Assembly: GCA_041656115.1 (NCBI GenBank)
Contig: JBBAED010000002.1
Location: 1-64,000, forward strand
Length of the DNA stretch: 64,000 nucleotides
Direction of reading: 5' to 3'
Source of the DNA: Dehalococcoidales bacterium
GTDB lineage: Bacteria > Chloroflexota > Dehalococcoidia > Dehalococcoidales > UBA5627
How positions within the stretch are numbered: position 1 is the first letter of the stretch; the number at the start of each line of letters is the position of its first letter. The translations under genes and the position numbers were made by a program. The notes under the pieces are model-generated. The model ran no database searches, had not been told where the DNA came from, and saw only the letters and a program-made list of their open reading frames with translations. Below, piece by piece: positions 50,623 through 61,044 of the stretch.

Positions 50623-51834
50623 TTATTTAATTATATCTGAATTAACCAATTTAGCAAAGCGTCTTTTACCGACTTTAACAATCGAATCGGTATCTATTTT
50701 CAAATTACCGGCGGTAACTATCTGCCCGTTTATGCTAACCGCACCCTGGTCAATCAACCTTCCGGCCTCACTGCGGCTTTTAACCATATTGATTTTAACC
50801 AGCAAATCTTTTAAGTCGACTTCACTATTAAGATTGTAACAATATTCTTCAATTTCATCGGGAATTTCCTTGTTTTGAACAACTCGTGCAAAGTGTTCTT
50901 CGGCCATAATTGCCGCTTCTTTGCAGTGTAATTTAGTTACAATTTCCCTGCCGAGTTTTTTCTTAAGTTCCATCGGATTTATTGCGTTATTTTCCAGAAG
51001 CCGTTTGATTTCGCTCAGTTCGTCGTCTGAAATATCGGTAACAAGCTCAAAGTAATTTGGAATTATATTATCCGGAATTGACATAACCTTACCGAACATA
51101 TTTTCGGGGGCTTCGATCACTCCGATATAATTCCCCAAGCTTTTACTCATTTTGTGGACACCGTCGGTTCCGACAAGCAAGGGGACCATCAGAATCTGCT
51201 GCGCCCTTTGGCCTAAAATCGTTTGCAGTTCGCGCCCGACCAAAAGATTAAATTTTTGGTCCGTACCTCCGAATTCCACGTCGGAATTAACAGCAACGGA
51301 ATCATACGCCTGTAAAAGAGGGTAGAGAAATTCGGTAATCGTAATCGGTTGATTGGCATTGAATCTCTTACTGAAATCATCCCGAGCTAAGATTTGGGCA
51401 ATCGTGAATTTGCTGGTCAGCTTGATAACATCAGCTAAATTAAAATCGCCAAACCATTCGGTTTGCCAACGAACCTCGGTTTTATCTTTATCAACTATTT
51501 TAAAAAACTGTTCCATATATGTTTGGGCATTTATTCTAACCTGCTCGGCAGTCAACATCGGGCGGGTTACCGAAGCGCCGCTGGGGTCTCCGATTTGGGC
51601 GGTCCAGTCACCGACAATTAAAACCACCTGATGACCCATGTCCTGGAATTCGCGTAACTTTTTCAGAGCAACCATATGCCCCAAATGGATATCGGGGAAG
51701 CTGGGATCAAACCCTTCCTTTAATCTTAAAGGTTTGCCTGCTTTTAGGGCTGCTACCAGTTCTTCTTCGACAATAACTTCGGCGACCCCTCTTTTGAGAA
51801 GCCTTTGAATATCAAGTTCCGATAAATTCTCCAT
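50623..51834 (-). CDS. tyrS: Tyrosyl-tRNA synthetase
   Basis: This 403-residue class I synthetase charges tRNA-Tyr. The HIGH-type motif is HLGH at 50-53, KMSKS lies near 227 in VHKMSKSLGNYIG, and a C-terminal S4 RNA-binding domain ends the protein (KSRSEAGRLIDQGAVSING). The length and motif order are those of the TyrZ-like branch. It lies 6 bp behind ribF. No T-box is visible, consistent with its position inside an operon. Confidence 0.96.
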   Translation of the reverse strand: MENLSELDIQRLLKRGVAEVIVEEELVAALKAGKPLRLKEGFDPSFPDIHLGHMVALKKLREFQDMGHQVVLIVGDWTAQIGDPSGASVTRPMLTAEQVRINAQTYMEQFFKIVDKDKTEVRWQTEWFGDFNLADVIKLTSKFTIAQILARDDFSKRFNANQPITITEFLYPLLQAYDSVAVNSDVEFGGTDQKFNLLVGRELQTILGQRAQQILMVPLLVGTDGVHKMSKSLGNYIGVIEAPENMFGKVMSIPDNIIPNYFELVTDISDDELSEIKRLLENNAINPMELKKKLGREIVTKLHCKEAAIMAEEHFARVVQNKEIPDEIEEYCYNLNSEVDLKDLLVKINMVKSRSEAGRLIDQGAVSINGQIVTAGNLKIDTDSIVKVGKRRFAKLVNSDIIK

Positions 51835-51840
51835 AACACC

Positions 51841-52776
51841 TTATTTCCTATTCAGACTATTCAGATATTTTTTAGCGGCCGTAACATCTCTTTTGATTTG
51901 TTCGACCAGCTCATTAACGCTATCAAATTTTATTTCACCGCGTAATCTGCAGATTATATCAATTTTAAGGTTTTTATGATACAAATCTTGATTATAATCA
52001 ATCAGATGGGTTTCTATTGTTTTACGGGTATCTCCGAAAGTAACCCTTTTACCGATAAATGTAACCGAATCGTAGCTTTGCCCGTCAAACTCGGTTTTAG
52101 CGGCATAAACGCCAACCAAAGGCAGCGCTTGCTCGGCATCAACGCAAAGATTTGCCGTCGGGAATCCGATTTGTTTGCCGGTTCCCGTTCCGTGAACCAC
52201 TTCTCCTTCGATACTGAAGTAGCGCCCCAGTAGGGTATAAGCTTTTTGCATATCGCCCTCGGACAAAGCCTTGCGGATAGCGGTGCTGCTAAACACACCT
52301 GCATCATCTTTGACGGGGGGTATTGCAATAAATTCAAAGTTCATTGATTTAGATAAATCGGTAAGAAAGGCAATATCGCCCTCGCGTGATTTCCCGAGTG
52401 CAAAATCAGGACCTACTATCAAACCCTTCATTTTAAGTTTTTGCTGCAGCAAGGTAATGAAATCGGTTGCGGAGGTGGCAGCGATTTCCGGAGTGAACAT
52501 AAGCGGAATAACAAAATCGATGCCTTCATCTTTAATCAATTTTATTTTTAAGTTTAGGTTGGTTAAAAACTGGAGATCGTCTTTAGGGTTAACAACCTTT
52601 CGAGGGTGCCTTTTGAAGGTTATTACTCCGCTTTTTGCACCGATTGCCTTTGCTCTCCTGACAACCTCGGCAAGAAGGGCCTTATGCCCGAGATGAACTC
52701 CGTCAAAAACACCGATTGTTAGGTATGAATCTTCAGCCCGGGTAAAATTCGATAATTCGTTTTCCAATGACATCAT
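51841..52776 (-). CDS. ribF: Bifunctional riboflavin kinase/FAD synthetase
   Basis: This 311-residue protein makes FMN and FAD. The N-terminal FAD synthetase domain has the nucleotidyltransferase motif TIGVFDGVHLGHKALL and GPDFALGKSREGD. The C-terminal riboflavin kinase domain holds GEVVHGTGTGKQIGFPTANL and the ETHLIDYNQDLY region. It is the first gene of a leftward ribF-tyrS-aminotransferase-serA operon, with a good promoter about 100 bp upstream. AGGAT precedes tandem ATGs. Confidence 0.95.
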   Translation of the reverse strand: MMSLENELSNFTRAEDSYLTIGVFDGVHLGHKALLAEVVRRAKAIGAKSGVITFKRHPRKVVNPKDDLQFLTNLNLKIKLIKDEGIDFVIPLMFTPEIAATSATDFITLLQQKLKMKGLIVGPDFALGKSREGDIAFLTDLSKSMNFEFIAIPPVKDDAGVFSSTAIRKALSEGDMQKAYTLLGRYFSIEGEVVHGTGTGKQIGFPTANLCVDAEQALPLVGVYAAKTEFDGQSYDSVTFIGKRVTFGDTRKTIETHLIDYNQDLYHKNLKIDIICRLRGEIKFDSVNELVEQIKRDVTAAKKYLNSLNRK

Positions 52777-52805
52777 AAATCCTAATTATTTTTACATTCT
52801 ATTGC

Positions 52806-52847
52806 ACGACGGGATCTAAAAGCAAAATTTCACAGAAAAGCCGTCGT
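52806..52847 (-). other. Stem-loop in the ribF leader
   Basis: acgacgg at 52806-52812 can pair with ccgtcgt at 52841-52847 across a 28-base loop, within the predicted ribF leader. No T-run follows and it does not resemble an FMN riboswitch. A regulatory role is uncertain. Confidence 0.35.
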
Positions 52848-52876
52848 CTAAGTTATTCTGCAAGGGAATTAGCTAA

Positions 52877-52905
52877 ATTATAAATCTATTGACGATTAGT
52901 GTAAA
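52877..52905 (-). promoter_or_regulatory. Promoter of the ribF-tyrS-serA operon
   Basis: On the minus strand TTTACA (52905-52900) is followed after exactly 17 bases by TATAAT (52882-52877). It is divergent from the rpoB promoters. Confidence 0.75.
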
Positions 52906-52917
52906 GCGAGAGCCGGT

Positions 52918-52945
52918 TTGACTTTTTACGCATATGGTGTATAAT
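52918..52945 (+). promoter_or_regulatory. Upstream promoter of rpoB
   Basis: TTGACT at 52918-52923, 16 bases, then a perfect TATAAT at 52940-52945. Confidence 0.75.
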
Positions 52946-52975
52946 GGTAGACGGAAATAAATATAACAATAAGGA

Positions 52976-53004
52976 TTGACAAAAAGTATTTTTTGTGCTA
53001 CACT
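52976..53004 (+). promoter_or_regulatory. Downstream promoter of rpoB
   Basis: Perfect TTGACA at 52976-52981, 17 bases, then TACACT (4/6) at 52999-53004. Transcription would start near 53011. Confidence 0.7.
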
Positions 53005-53061
53005 TTTCCTTTGCTATTATGCCTCAAGAGATTCAACGAATATTTCCTGCGCTAAATGTTT

Positions 53062-53088
53062 GTGCTAATACACGTTAGCACTTTTTTT
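53062..53088 (+). terminator. Terminator-like hairpin in the rpoB leader
   Basis: gtgctaa (53062-53068), a six-base loop and ttagcac (53075-53081) are followed by seven T. It lies behind both rpoB promoters and 35 bases before the rpoB ATG, so it is probably an attenuator rather than the end of another gene. Confidence 0.7.
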
Positions 53089-53123
53089 GTATAAATTCCG
53101 CATTAGATTTTTAAGGAGTGAGA

Positions 53124-56100
53124 ATGGTATCAAAATCGCCAATTCCTTCCAAAGAGGAAAATTATCCCGTAAAACGTCAGACCTACGCAAAATTACCACA
53201 GGTTATTGATGTACCTAATTTGGTCGAGGTACAACTTGATTCTTTCAAGTGGTTGCAAGAAGAAGGAATTAGACAGCTGTTGGATGAAATTTCTCCGATA
53301 CAGGACTTTACCGGAAACAGGCTGGAGCTAAGCTTTATCGGCTATGAATTCCGCGAGCCTCGCTATAGTGAAGAGGACTGTTTGCAAAAAGACCAAACCT
53401 ACTCGGTGCCCCTATATGTTAAAGCGCGGCTGCTTACAAAGGGGACGGGTGAAATAAGGGAACCGTTTGATTTGTTTTTTGGTGATATCCACCTTATGAC
53501 GGATAAGGGAACGTTTATCACCAGCGGAACAGAGAGGGTTGTTGTCAGCCAATTATTGCGTTCCCCGGGTATTTATTTTACCGCTGACGAAGATCCTACC
53601 AGCGGACGCAAATTGGGTAAAGCCAATTTGGTCCCCAGCCGCGGCGCATGGTTGGAATTCGACACCAGCACCAGAAACGTAATATCGGTTAAAGTAGACG
53701 GGAAAAGGAAAATCCCCGTAACCACTTTGCTGCGTGCAATCGGATACGGCACCGATCATGAATTACTGCAAATGTTTGAAAAGGAAGATAATTCCCCGAA
53801 CAGAAACTTTATTCAATCAACAATTGAAAAGGACCCGGTAATCAAAAGCGAAGAAGATGCGCTGATTGATATGTACAGAAAATTGCGCCCGGGTGATCCG
53901 CCAAACCTTGATAACGCCCGCAAGATGGTTACCAATCTCTTTTTTAACCAGCAGCAATACGACCTTGGAATAGTCGGCCGCTATAAACTTAACCAAAGAT
54001 TAGAGATTCCCAAAAAGGGTGATGCCGACCGTGCCTTAACCAGAGAAGATATTGTTGAAATCGTACGCCATATAATAAAGGTAAGCAACAAAGACGAAAC
54101 CCCGGATGATATTGACCATCTGGGCAACAGAAGGGTGCGTACCGTCGGTGAGCTTATCCAAAACCAGTTCCGTGTCGGATTGGTTAGATTGGAAAGGGTT
54201 GCCAAAGAACGCATGAGCATCATTAGCAGTGATGTCGTTACACCCGGCGCTTTGGTTAATATTCGGCCGGTATTATCGGCAATCAGAGAGTTCTTTAGCA
54301 GCTCGCAATTATCCCAGTTTATGGATCAAACCAACCCGCTTGCGGAATTGACGCATAAACGACGCTTATCGGCCATGGGGCCCGGCGGTTTGTCGCGTGA
54401 CAGAGCCGGCTTTGATGTCCGTGACGTCCATTATTCCCATTACGGAAGAATTTGCCCGATTGAAACCCCGGAAGGTCCGAATATCGGTCTTATCGGTACA
54501 ATGGCAACCTATGGGCGCATTAACCGTTACGGTTTTATCGAAACCCCTTACCGTAAGGTTATATCCAAGCTAAATAACAGCGATAAAGAATTAATCGGCA
54601 AAATAGCCGGTGAAGATATTCTTAACGATAACGGCGATGTTATTTTAAAAGAAGGCGCCGAAATAACAAAGACGCTTGCCAATGAACTGGCGAAACTTTC
54701 GGGAAGAGAAGTTCCCGTAAGGCCTTACGTATCCGGCGCAGTCGAATACTTACAGGCCGATAAAGAAGATAAGTTTAATATTGCTCAGGCAAACACTCCT
54801 ATCGATGAAAAAGGCTATTTTGTTAACAAAAGGGTTGAAGTACGTTACGAAGACCGTTATATGATGCTTCCTCCCGAAAAAATCGATTTTATGGATGTTT
54901 CGACTAAGCAGATATTCAGTGTTGCCGCATCGTTAATTCCTTTCCTTGAGCATAACGATGCCAACCGCGCACTTATGGGAGCCAATATGCAAAGGCAGGC
55001 GGTTCCTTTACTGCGTGCCAGAGCTCCGATTGTGGCAACCGGTATGGAACGAGAAGTTGCCAAATACAGCGGACAAGTTCTTTTTGCCAAGAATTCCGGC
55101 ATGGTCATCTCCGCTAACAGTCAACGAATTGTTATTAGAAGCGACGGCGGTCAGGAAGAAGCTTATATTTTACAAAAATTCATTCGTACCAATCAGGGTA
55201 CATGCATAAATCAGCACCCGGTTGTAAATCGTGGCCAAAGAGTTAAAAAGGGCGATGTAATTGCCGATAGCTCCGCCACCGAAAACGGTGAATTGGCTCT
55301 CGGTCAAAACGTGGTTTGTGCCTTTATGAGCTGGGGCGGTTATAACTATGAAGATGCTATTATTCTGTCCGACAGAATGGTGGAAGAAGATAAGTTTTGC
55401 TCCATTCATATTACAAAGCATGAAATTGAAGCCAGAGACACTAAATTAGGTCCGGAAGAAATCACCAGGGATATCCCCAATGTCGGAGAAGAAAGCCTTA
55501 GCGAACTCGATGAATACGGAATTATCCGCATCGGCGCTGAAGTCGGCCCCGATGATATTTTAGTCGGTAAAATCACCCCCAAAGGTGAAACCGAACTGTC
55601 GGCAGAGGAAAAACTGCTGCGCGCCATATTCGGTGAAAAAGCACGCGAGGTAAAAGATTCATCTTTAAGAATGCCTCACGGTGAATGGGGTAAGGTTATT
55701 AATGTAAAACTGTTTACCCGCGAAGAGGGCGCGGAATTGCCCGTTAGGGTTAACCAATGGGTTCAGGTGTGGGTTGCCCAGAAGCGCTCTGTTTCCGTAG
55801 GCGATAAATTAGCCGGAAGACACGGTAATAAAGGTGTTATTTCTAAAATCGCACCGGCAGCCGACATGCCTTTCCTGCCTGACGGGACTCCGGTGGATAT
55901 TATTTTAAACCCAATCGGTGTTCCTTCCAGAATGAACCTCGGGCAGATTTTGGAAACCCATTTAGGGTGGGCAGCCAGAAATATGAATGTTAAGGTTTTA
56001 ACACCGGTGTTTGACGGTGCCAGTGATACCGAAATTGAAGACATGCTGGCAAGGGTTTGGCTTGTACAGAAATCCGGTTCGGTTACCTTGGATTTGCAAG

Positions 56101-56933
56101 GTGATAAGCCTACGATTAACCTTGAAAAAGTTAAAAACTGGGTTAGTCAAAAAGGATATGACGGAGAAAAAGCGTTTGACGGCTCTTTGATAGGTGAGGC
56201 GCGTGATACATGTCTGCGTTTGTGGCTTGAAGAATTTAAGGTTAAAAGCAAGGGGCTTGATTCTATCGAATTAACCGAAAAAGCAAAGGAAATTGCGCTA
56301 AATAAAAATGTTCCTCTGCCTGTCAGCGGCAAAACGATTTTAAGAGACGGACGTACCGGAGAAGCCTTTGATCAGCCGATAACCGTCGGAAACATTTATA
56401 TGCTAAAACTAATCCACTTAGTGGAAGATAAGGTTCATGCCAGAGCCACCGGTCCTTACTCTTTAATCAGCCAGCAGCCGCTTGGCGGTAAGGCCCAATT
56501 CGGCGGACAGCGCTTCGGTGAAATGGAAGTTTGGTCGCTTGAAGCCTACGGTGCCGCACATAACCTGCAAGAAGTGTTGACTATAAAATCCGATGATGTC
56601 GCCGGCAGAGCCAAAACATACGAAGCAATCGTCAAGGGCGAGGATATTTTACCGCCCGGTGTCCCCGAATCGTTTAAAGTTTTGGTTAAAGAATTGCAGG
56701 CCCTCGGTTTAGCTGTCGAGGTTATCAATGAAGAAGAAAGGTCTATACAGCCTGAAAAAATTCAGGATAGTTCTGAATTTGATAAGCCGAGCAGTGTCGA
56801 AATGGTATCCGAAGGCGGAGTTTCGAACACAATTAATGATGAAGTAGAAAACTTATTGGGGAATTTGCTTTCGGAAGACCTTGACGATTCCGACGATGAA
56901 GAAACCAATTCCCTTGAGAGTGAGGTAGAATAA
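53124..56933 (+). CDS. rpoB: DNA-directed RNA polymerase subunit beta
   Basis: This 1269-residue beta subunit of RNA polymerase includes the rifampicin-region sequence SSQLSQFMDQTNPLAELTHK followed by RRLSAMGPGG, the catalytic-region GGYNYEDAI, and the C-terminal switch region GGKAQFGGQRFGEMEVWSLE. I choose the ATG at 53124, because aaggag (53113-53118) sits at the right distance. A GTG at 53118 overlaps this site and can be excluded. The last ~70 residues are a very acidic tail (DDSDDEE). rpoC follows after 4 bp. Confidence 0.98.
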   Translation: MVSKSPIPSKEENYPVKRQTYAKLPQVIDVPNLVEVQLDSFKWLQEEGIRQLLDEISPIQDFTGNRLELSFIGYEFREPRYSEEDCLQKDQTYSVPLYVKARLLTKGTGEIREPFDLFFGDIHLMTDKGTFITSGTERVVVSQLLRSPGIYFTADEDPTSGRKLGKANLVPSRGAWLEFDTSTRNVISVKVDGKRKIPVTTLLRAIGYGTDHELLQMFEKEDNSPNRNFIQSTIEKDPVIKSEEDALIDMYRKLRPGDPPNLDNARKMVTNLFFNQQQYDLGIVGRYKLNQRLEIPKKGDADRALTREDIVEIVRHIIKVSNKDETPDDIDHLGNRRVRTVGELIQNQFRVGLVRLERVAKERMSIISSDVVTPGALVNIRPVLSAIREFFSSSQLSQFMDQTNPLAELTHKRRLSAMGPGGLSRDRAGFDVRDVHYSHYGRICPIETPEGPNIGLIGTMATYGRINRYGFIETPYRKVISKLNNSDKELIGKIAGEDILNDNGDVILKEGAEITKTLANELAKLSGREVPVRPYVSGAVEYLQADKEDKFNIAQANTPIDEKGYFVNKRVEVRYEDRYMMLPPEKIDFMDVSTKQIFSVAASLIPFLEHNDANRALMGANMQRQAVPLLRARAPIVATGMEREVAKYSGQVLFAKNSGMVISANSQRIVIRSDGGQEEAYILQKFIRTNQGTCINQHPVVNRGQRVKKGDVIADSSATENGELALGQNVVCAFMSWGGYNYEDAIILSDRMVEEDKFCSIHITKHEIEARDTKLGPEEITRDIPNVGEESLSELDEYGIIRIGAEVGPDDILVGKITPKGETELSAEEKLLRAIFGEKAREVKDSSLRMPHGEWGKVINVKLFTREEGAELPVRVNQWVQVWVAQKRSVSVGDKLAGRHGNKGVISKIAPAADMPFLPDGTPVDIILNPIGVPSRMNLGQILETHLGWAARNMNVKVLTPVFDGASDTEIEDMLARVWLVQKSGSVTLDLQGDKPTINLEKVKNWVSQKGYDGEKAFDGSLIGEARDTCLRLWLEEFKVKSKGLDSIELTEKAKEIALNKNVPLPVSGKTILRDGRTGEAFDQPITVGNIYMLKLIHLVEDKVHARATGPYSLISQQPLGGKAQFGGQRFGEMEVWSLEAYGAAHNLQEVLTIKSDDVAGRAKTYEAIVKGEDILPPGVPESFKVLVKELQALGLAVEVINEEERSIQPEKIQDSSEFDKPSSVEMVSEGGVSNTINDEVENLLGNLLSEDLDDSDDEETNSLESEVE

Positions 56934-56937
56934 ATTA

Positions 56938-59900
56938 ATGCCTGAAGTTAATGATTTTGATGCAGTACGTATTTCGTTAGCTTCACCGGATCAGATAAAA
57001 GGCTGGTCATACGGTGAAGTTACTAAACCGGAAACTATAAACTATCGTACACTCAAGCCCGAAAGGGACGGATTATTCTGTGAAAGAATTTTCGGCCCGA
57101 TTAAAGACTTCGAGTGTTCATGCGGAAAATATAAGAGAATACGTTACAAAGGTATAATTTGCGATAAGTGCGGAGTTGAAATTGCCCGTTCCAAGGTTCG
57201 CCGTGAAAGAATGGGGCATATTGAGCTGGCGTGCCCGCTTAGCCATATTTGGTTTGCCCGCGGCATTCCGAGCCGTATCGGCTTACTGCTTGACCTTTCC
57301 GCCCGCAACCTCGAGCGTGTAATTTATTTTTCACACTATATTGTTACCGAAGTTAACGAAGAAGCGCGTGATGCGATTATCAAGCAATTGGAAGGCGAAC
57401 TCAGTGATGAGATTATCGCAGGCAAGGACTTGCTTGAAAAAAATATCGAGGCAATGGAAAAAGACCAGGCAACGATTGAAGAAATCAATCAAATGCGCCG
57501 CGACTTCGAAATTGAAAAAGAGCAAATGGAAGATGCTCTGCCTTCAAAAATCGAACAACTTAAAAATATTCGTATAGGGCACCTTTTAACCGAAACCCAG
57601 TACCAAGAATTGATGCAGCAATATGAAGATGTATTTGTTGCCGAAATGGGTGCCGAAGCTATTTTAAAACTGCTGCAAAAAATCAATTTGGATGATTTAC
57701 GCAGCCAATTGATTGTTGAAACCCATTCATCATCGGGACAAAGACGCCGCAAAGCCAGCAAACAATTACAACTTGTTGAAGCTTTTAGGCGCAGCGGCAA
57801 TAAGCCCGAATGGATGGTTATGACGGTTTTACCCGTCCTGCCTCCGGAGTTAAGGCCAATGGTACAGTTGGACGGCGGACGTTTTGCAACAAGTGACCTT
57901 AACGATTTATACCGAAGGGTTATCAATCGCAACAATCGTCTGCGACACTTGGTTGAAATCGGCGCTCCCGACATTATTATTCGCAACGAAAAAAGAATGC
58001 TCCAAGAAGCTGTCGATACTTTAATCGATAACGGTAGAAGGGGCAGGGCGATTACGGTTAGCGGAGACCATAAAGCAAAATCGCTTTCCGATATGCTACG
58101 CGGTAAACAGGGTAGGTTCCGTCAAAACCTTTTAGGTAAACGTGTTGATTACAGCGGACGTTCCGTAATTGTTGTCGGTTCGGAGCTTAAAATCCACCAG
58201 TGCGGTCTGCCGCGCAGAATGGCATTGGAACTCTTTAAACCGTTTGTTATGCACAGATTGGTAATGGAAGGACTTGCTTCCAATATCAAAACCGCCAGAC
58301 GACAGGTAGAAAGAGGGCGCCCTGAGGTCTATGATGTTTTAGAAGACGTGGTTAAAGAAAGACCGGTTATGCTTAATCGTGCCCCAACCCTCCACCGATT
58401 AAGTATTCAGGCCTTTGAACCGGTATTGATTGACGGCAGCGCACTTCAATTGCACCCCTTAATGTGTGCCGCTTTCAATGCGGACTTTGACGGCGACCAA
58501 ATGGCAGTTCATGTACCTTTATCCGAAGCCGCCGTTAAAGAATGCCGTGAAATGATGCTTAGCACCAATAATATGTTGCTTCCCAGCTGCGGCGAACCCG
58601 TTGTAACACCGACCCTTGATATGGTCTTCGGTTGTTATTATTTAACAACAATTAAAGATGGCGCCAAGGGAGAAGGTTCCAGACTTGGCAGTTTTGAAGA
58701 AGCAAAATTAACATACGAACTTGGTGCAATTGAATTAAGAGCCAAGATTACGGTCCGCACCAAAGACGGTGAAAACATTGAAACCACTATCGGGCGTATT
58801 ATCTTTAATGAAATTTTACCCGAAGATTTTGATTTTATTAATAAGGATATCGATAAATCCGGTTTAAAAAACATTGTCGCGGCTTGCTATAAAAAACTGG
58901 GCACTGCCCCCGAGATGGGCGAAATACTGGATGCCCTGAAAGACCTCGGATTCAAGTACGCCACCAAATCCGGGATTACAATTGCAATGAGCGATATAGA
59001 AGTACCGACCAATAAGTCCGAGCTGATTACAAAAGCGGACGAAAGAACCACCGTTATTGAAGAACAACATCAAAACGGGTTGATTACCGATGATGAAAGA
59101 TATAACAGCACTATCGAAGTGTGGATGAATACCACCGACGATATCACCGATTCAATTAAGAAATCGATGAACAAAAACGGCAGTATCTATATGATGGCAA
59201 ATTCCGGCGCCAAAGGTAATATTTCACAGATTAGGCAGATGGCCGGTATCCGCGGTTTGATGACTAACCCTTCGGGAAGAATTATTGACTTCCCGATTAA
59301 ATCAAGCCTGCGCGAAGGTTTAAGCGCCATCGAATACTTTATTTCCACCCATGGTGCGCGTAAAGGTTTGGCCGATACGGCTCTGCGTACCTCGGGAAGC
59401 GGTTATTTAACCAGGCGTTTGGTTGATGTAACCCAAGACGTTATCGTCAGGGAATACGATTGCGAAACCGAAGACGGTATTTGGATTACAAAAGCGGATG
59501 AAACAGAATCGCTGCCGCCTTTTGCCGAGAGAATGACCGGCAGAATGGCTGCAACTCAAATTGTAAACCCCGAAACAGGGGAGATTATAGTTGACCGTAA
59601 CCAGGAAATTGATGAAGCTATTGCCGAAACCATTGTTAAATTGGGAATTACAAGCGTATATGTTAGATCGTCACTAAGCTGCCAATTAAAGCAGGGTGTT
59701 TGTCAGTTATGCTACGGCAGAGACCTTGCACGCGGTTATTTGATTGAACCGAGTACCGCTGTCGGTATTATTGCCGCACAAAGTATCGGTGAGCCGGGTA
59801 CCCAGCTGACATTAAGAACATTCCATACAGGCGGTGTTGTCGGGCTTGATATTACCACCGGTCTGCCCAGGGTGGAAGAGTTATTTGAAGCCAGGCCTCC

Positions 59901-60945
59901 CAAAACTCAGGCGATTATATCCGAGATTGACGGAATGGCGGAAGTTATCAATAATGAAGAAGGCAAACGTATCAAAGTAACAAGTTACGACGTCTATAAA
60001 GATGAACATAAGATTCCCGAAGGCTGGAATTTATTGGTAAATCACGGCCAGTGGGTGGATAGCGGTAATGTAATTGCTGCACCGCCGCAAGATGATACAC
60101 AAACCTATGCCGAGTTGGTGGTTAATAATGTACCCGCTCGTTCTTCGGGTGAAGTAATTATCGAAGACGGAAGGGTTTTTGTTAAAATCGAAGAAAAAGA
60201 AGAACGTGATTACGTCGTACCGGCCGCTATTTATATCCGTATACAGGACGGCGACATGGTTAAAGCCGGACAGCAGCTTACCGACGGTTCGATTAACCCG
60301 CATGACATTTTAAATGTACTCGGAAAAGATGCTGTACAGCGCTATCTGGTAGACGAAGTCCAAAAAGTTTACTGTTCTCAAGGTGTTCATATTAACGATA
60401 AACACGTTGAGGTTATTGTCAGGCAGATGTTATCAAAGGTTCGAATCGATTCTCCGGGCGATTTCGATATTGTCCCAGGCGAACTGATTGACAGATTCCG
60501 TTACGAAGAAATAAACGCTAAGGTTCTTACCGAAGGCGGAGAGCCGGCAACGGCACGTGCGGTTCTGATGGGTATTACAAGAGCCTCTTTAAGTACCGAC
60601 AGCTGGTTGGCGGCGGCGTCGTTCCAAGAAACCACAAGGGTGCTTACCGAAGCTGCGGTTAACGGAAAGCTGGATAGGCTTGCCGGCTTAAAAGAAAATG
60701 TAATTATCGGTAAACTGATTCCCGCGCGCTGCCAAGCTTCGAAACAAGCCTCGGCGGAAATGGAACAAAAGTTAGCACAAGGTGATACCCTTGAATTGGA
60801 ATCCGATATCGATGATGAAGAAAATGACAATTCTTCCGATGAGGGCATAGGGATGGAAGACCCCCTTCAAAGCGCTCTTGAAAAAATTGAGGAATTCGAT
60901 TTGACTTTAGAACCATCCGATGATGACGAAGAAACAGAGATTTAA
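56938..60945 (+). CDS. rpoC: DNA-directed RNA polymerase subunit beta'
   Basis: This 1335-residue beta' subunit has the N-terminal zinc-binding motif (CSCGKYKRIRYKGIICDKCG), the clamp and bridge regions, the catalytic NADFDGDQMAVHVPL with its three Asp, the second zinc site (CQLKQGVCQLCYGRDLARG), and GEPGTQLTLRTFHTGG in the trigger-loop region. The C-terminus is an acidic tail like that of RpoB. It is co-transcribed with rpoB and is followed by a strong terminator. Confidence 0.98.
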   Translation: MPEVNDFDAVRISLASPDQIKGWSYGEVTKPETINYRTLKPERDGLFCERIFGPIKDFECSCGKYKRIRYKGIICDKCGVEIARSKVRRERMGHIELACPLSHIWFARGIPSRIGLLLDLSARNLERVIYFSHYIVTEVNEEARDAIIKQLEGELSDEIIAGKDLLEKNIEAMEKDQATIEEINQMRRDFEIEKEQMEDALPSKIEQLKNIRIGHLLTETQYQELMQQYEDVFVAEMGAEAILKLLQKINLDDLRSQLIVETHSSSGQRRRKASKQLQLVEAFRRSGNKPEWMVMTVLPVLPPELRPMVQLDGGRFATSDLNDLYRRVINRNNRLRHLVEIGAPDIIIRNEKRMLQEAVDTLIDNGRRGRAITVSGDHKAKSLSDMLRGKQGRFRQNLLGKRVDYSGRSVIVVGSELKIHQCGLPRRMALELFKPFVMHRLVMEGLASNIKTARRQVERGRPEVYDVLEDVVKERPVMLNRAPTLHRLSIQAFEPVLIDGSALQLHPLMCAAFNADFDGDQMAVHVPLSEAAVKECREMMLSTNNMLLPSCGEPVVTPTLDMVFGCYYLTTIKDGAKGEGSRLGSFEEAKLTYELGAIELRAKITVRTKDGENIETTIGRIIFNEILPEDFDFINKDIDKSGLKNIVAACYKKLGTAPEMGEILDALKDLGFKYATKSGITIAMSDIEVPTNKSELITKADERTTVIEEQHQNGLITDDERYNSTIEVWMNTTDDITDSIKKSMNKNGSIYMMANSGAKGNISQIRQMAGIRGLMTNPSGRIIDFPIKSSLREGLSAIEYFISTHGARKGLADTALRTSGSGYLTRRLVDVTQDVIVREYDCETEDGIWITKADETESLPPFAERMTGRMAATQIVNPETGEIIVDRNQEIDEAIAETIVKLGITSVYVRSSLSCQLKQGVCQLCYGRDLARGYLIEPSTAVGIIAAQSIGEPGTQLTLRTFHTGGVVGLDITTGLPRVEELFEARPPKTQAIISEIDGMAEVINNEEGKRIKVTSYDVYKDEHKIPEGWNLLVNHGQWVDSGNVIAAPPQDDTQTYAELVVNNVPARSSGEVIIEDGRVFVKIEEKEERDYVVPAAIYIRIQDGDMVKAGQQLTDGSINPHDILNVLGKDAVQRYLVDEVQKVYCSQGVHINDKHVEVIVRQMLSKVRIDSPGDFDIVPGELIDRFRYEEINAKVLTEGGEPATARAVLMGITRASLSTDSWLAAASFQETTRVLTEAAVNGKLDRLAGLKENVIIGKLIPARCQASKQASAEMEQKLAQGDTLELESDIDDEENDNSSDEGIGMEDPLQSALEKIEEFDLTLEPSDDDEETEI

Positions 60946-60968
60946 TCTCATTTAAAAAATCGTTATTA

Positions 60969-61000
60969 ATAGCCGCTCCCTAAAAAGAGCGGCTATTTTT
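60969..61000 (+). terminator. Intrinsic terminator after rpoC
   Basis: The ten-base arms atagccgctc and gagcggctat enclose an eight-base loop and are followed by a T-run. It begins 23 bases after the rpoC stop. Confidence 0.92.
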
Positions 61001-61044
61001 ATAAGGAAAGATTTTAATATATGTTATAATAAGGCGATAGCGCA

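Noticed and set aside
53118..53123. GTG at 53118 as rpoB start
   Set aside because: The codon is part of the Shine-Dalgarno aaggag. The ATG at 53124 is correctly spaced.
57489..57986. 165-codon minus-strand frame inside rpoC
   Set aside because: Antisense shadow of a highly conserved gene. Its composition (Ser/Arg/Cys-rich) is typical of such frames.
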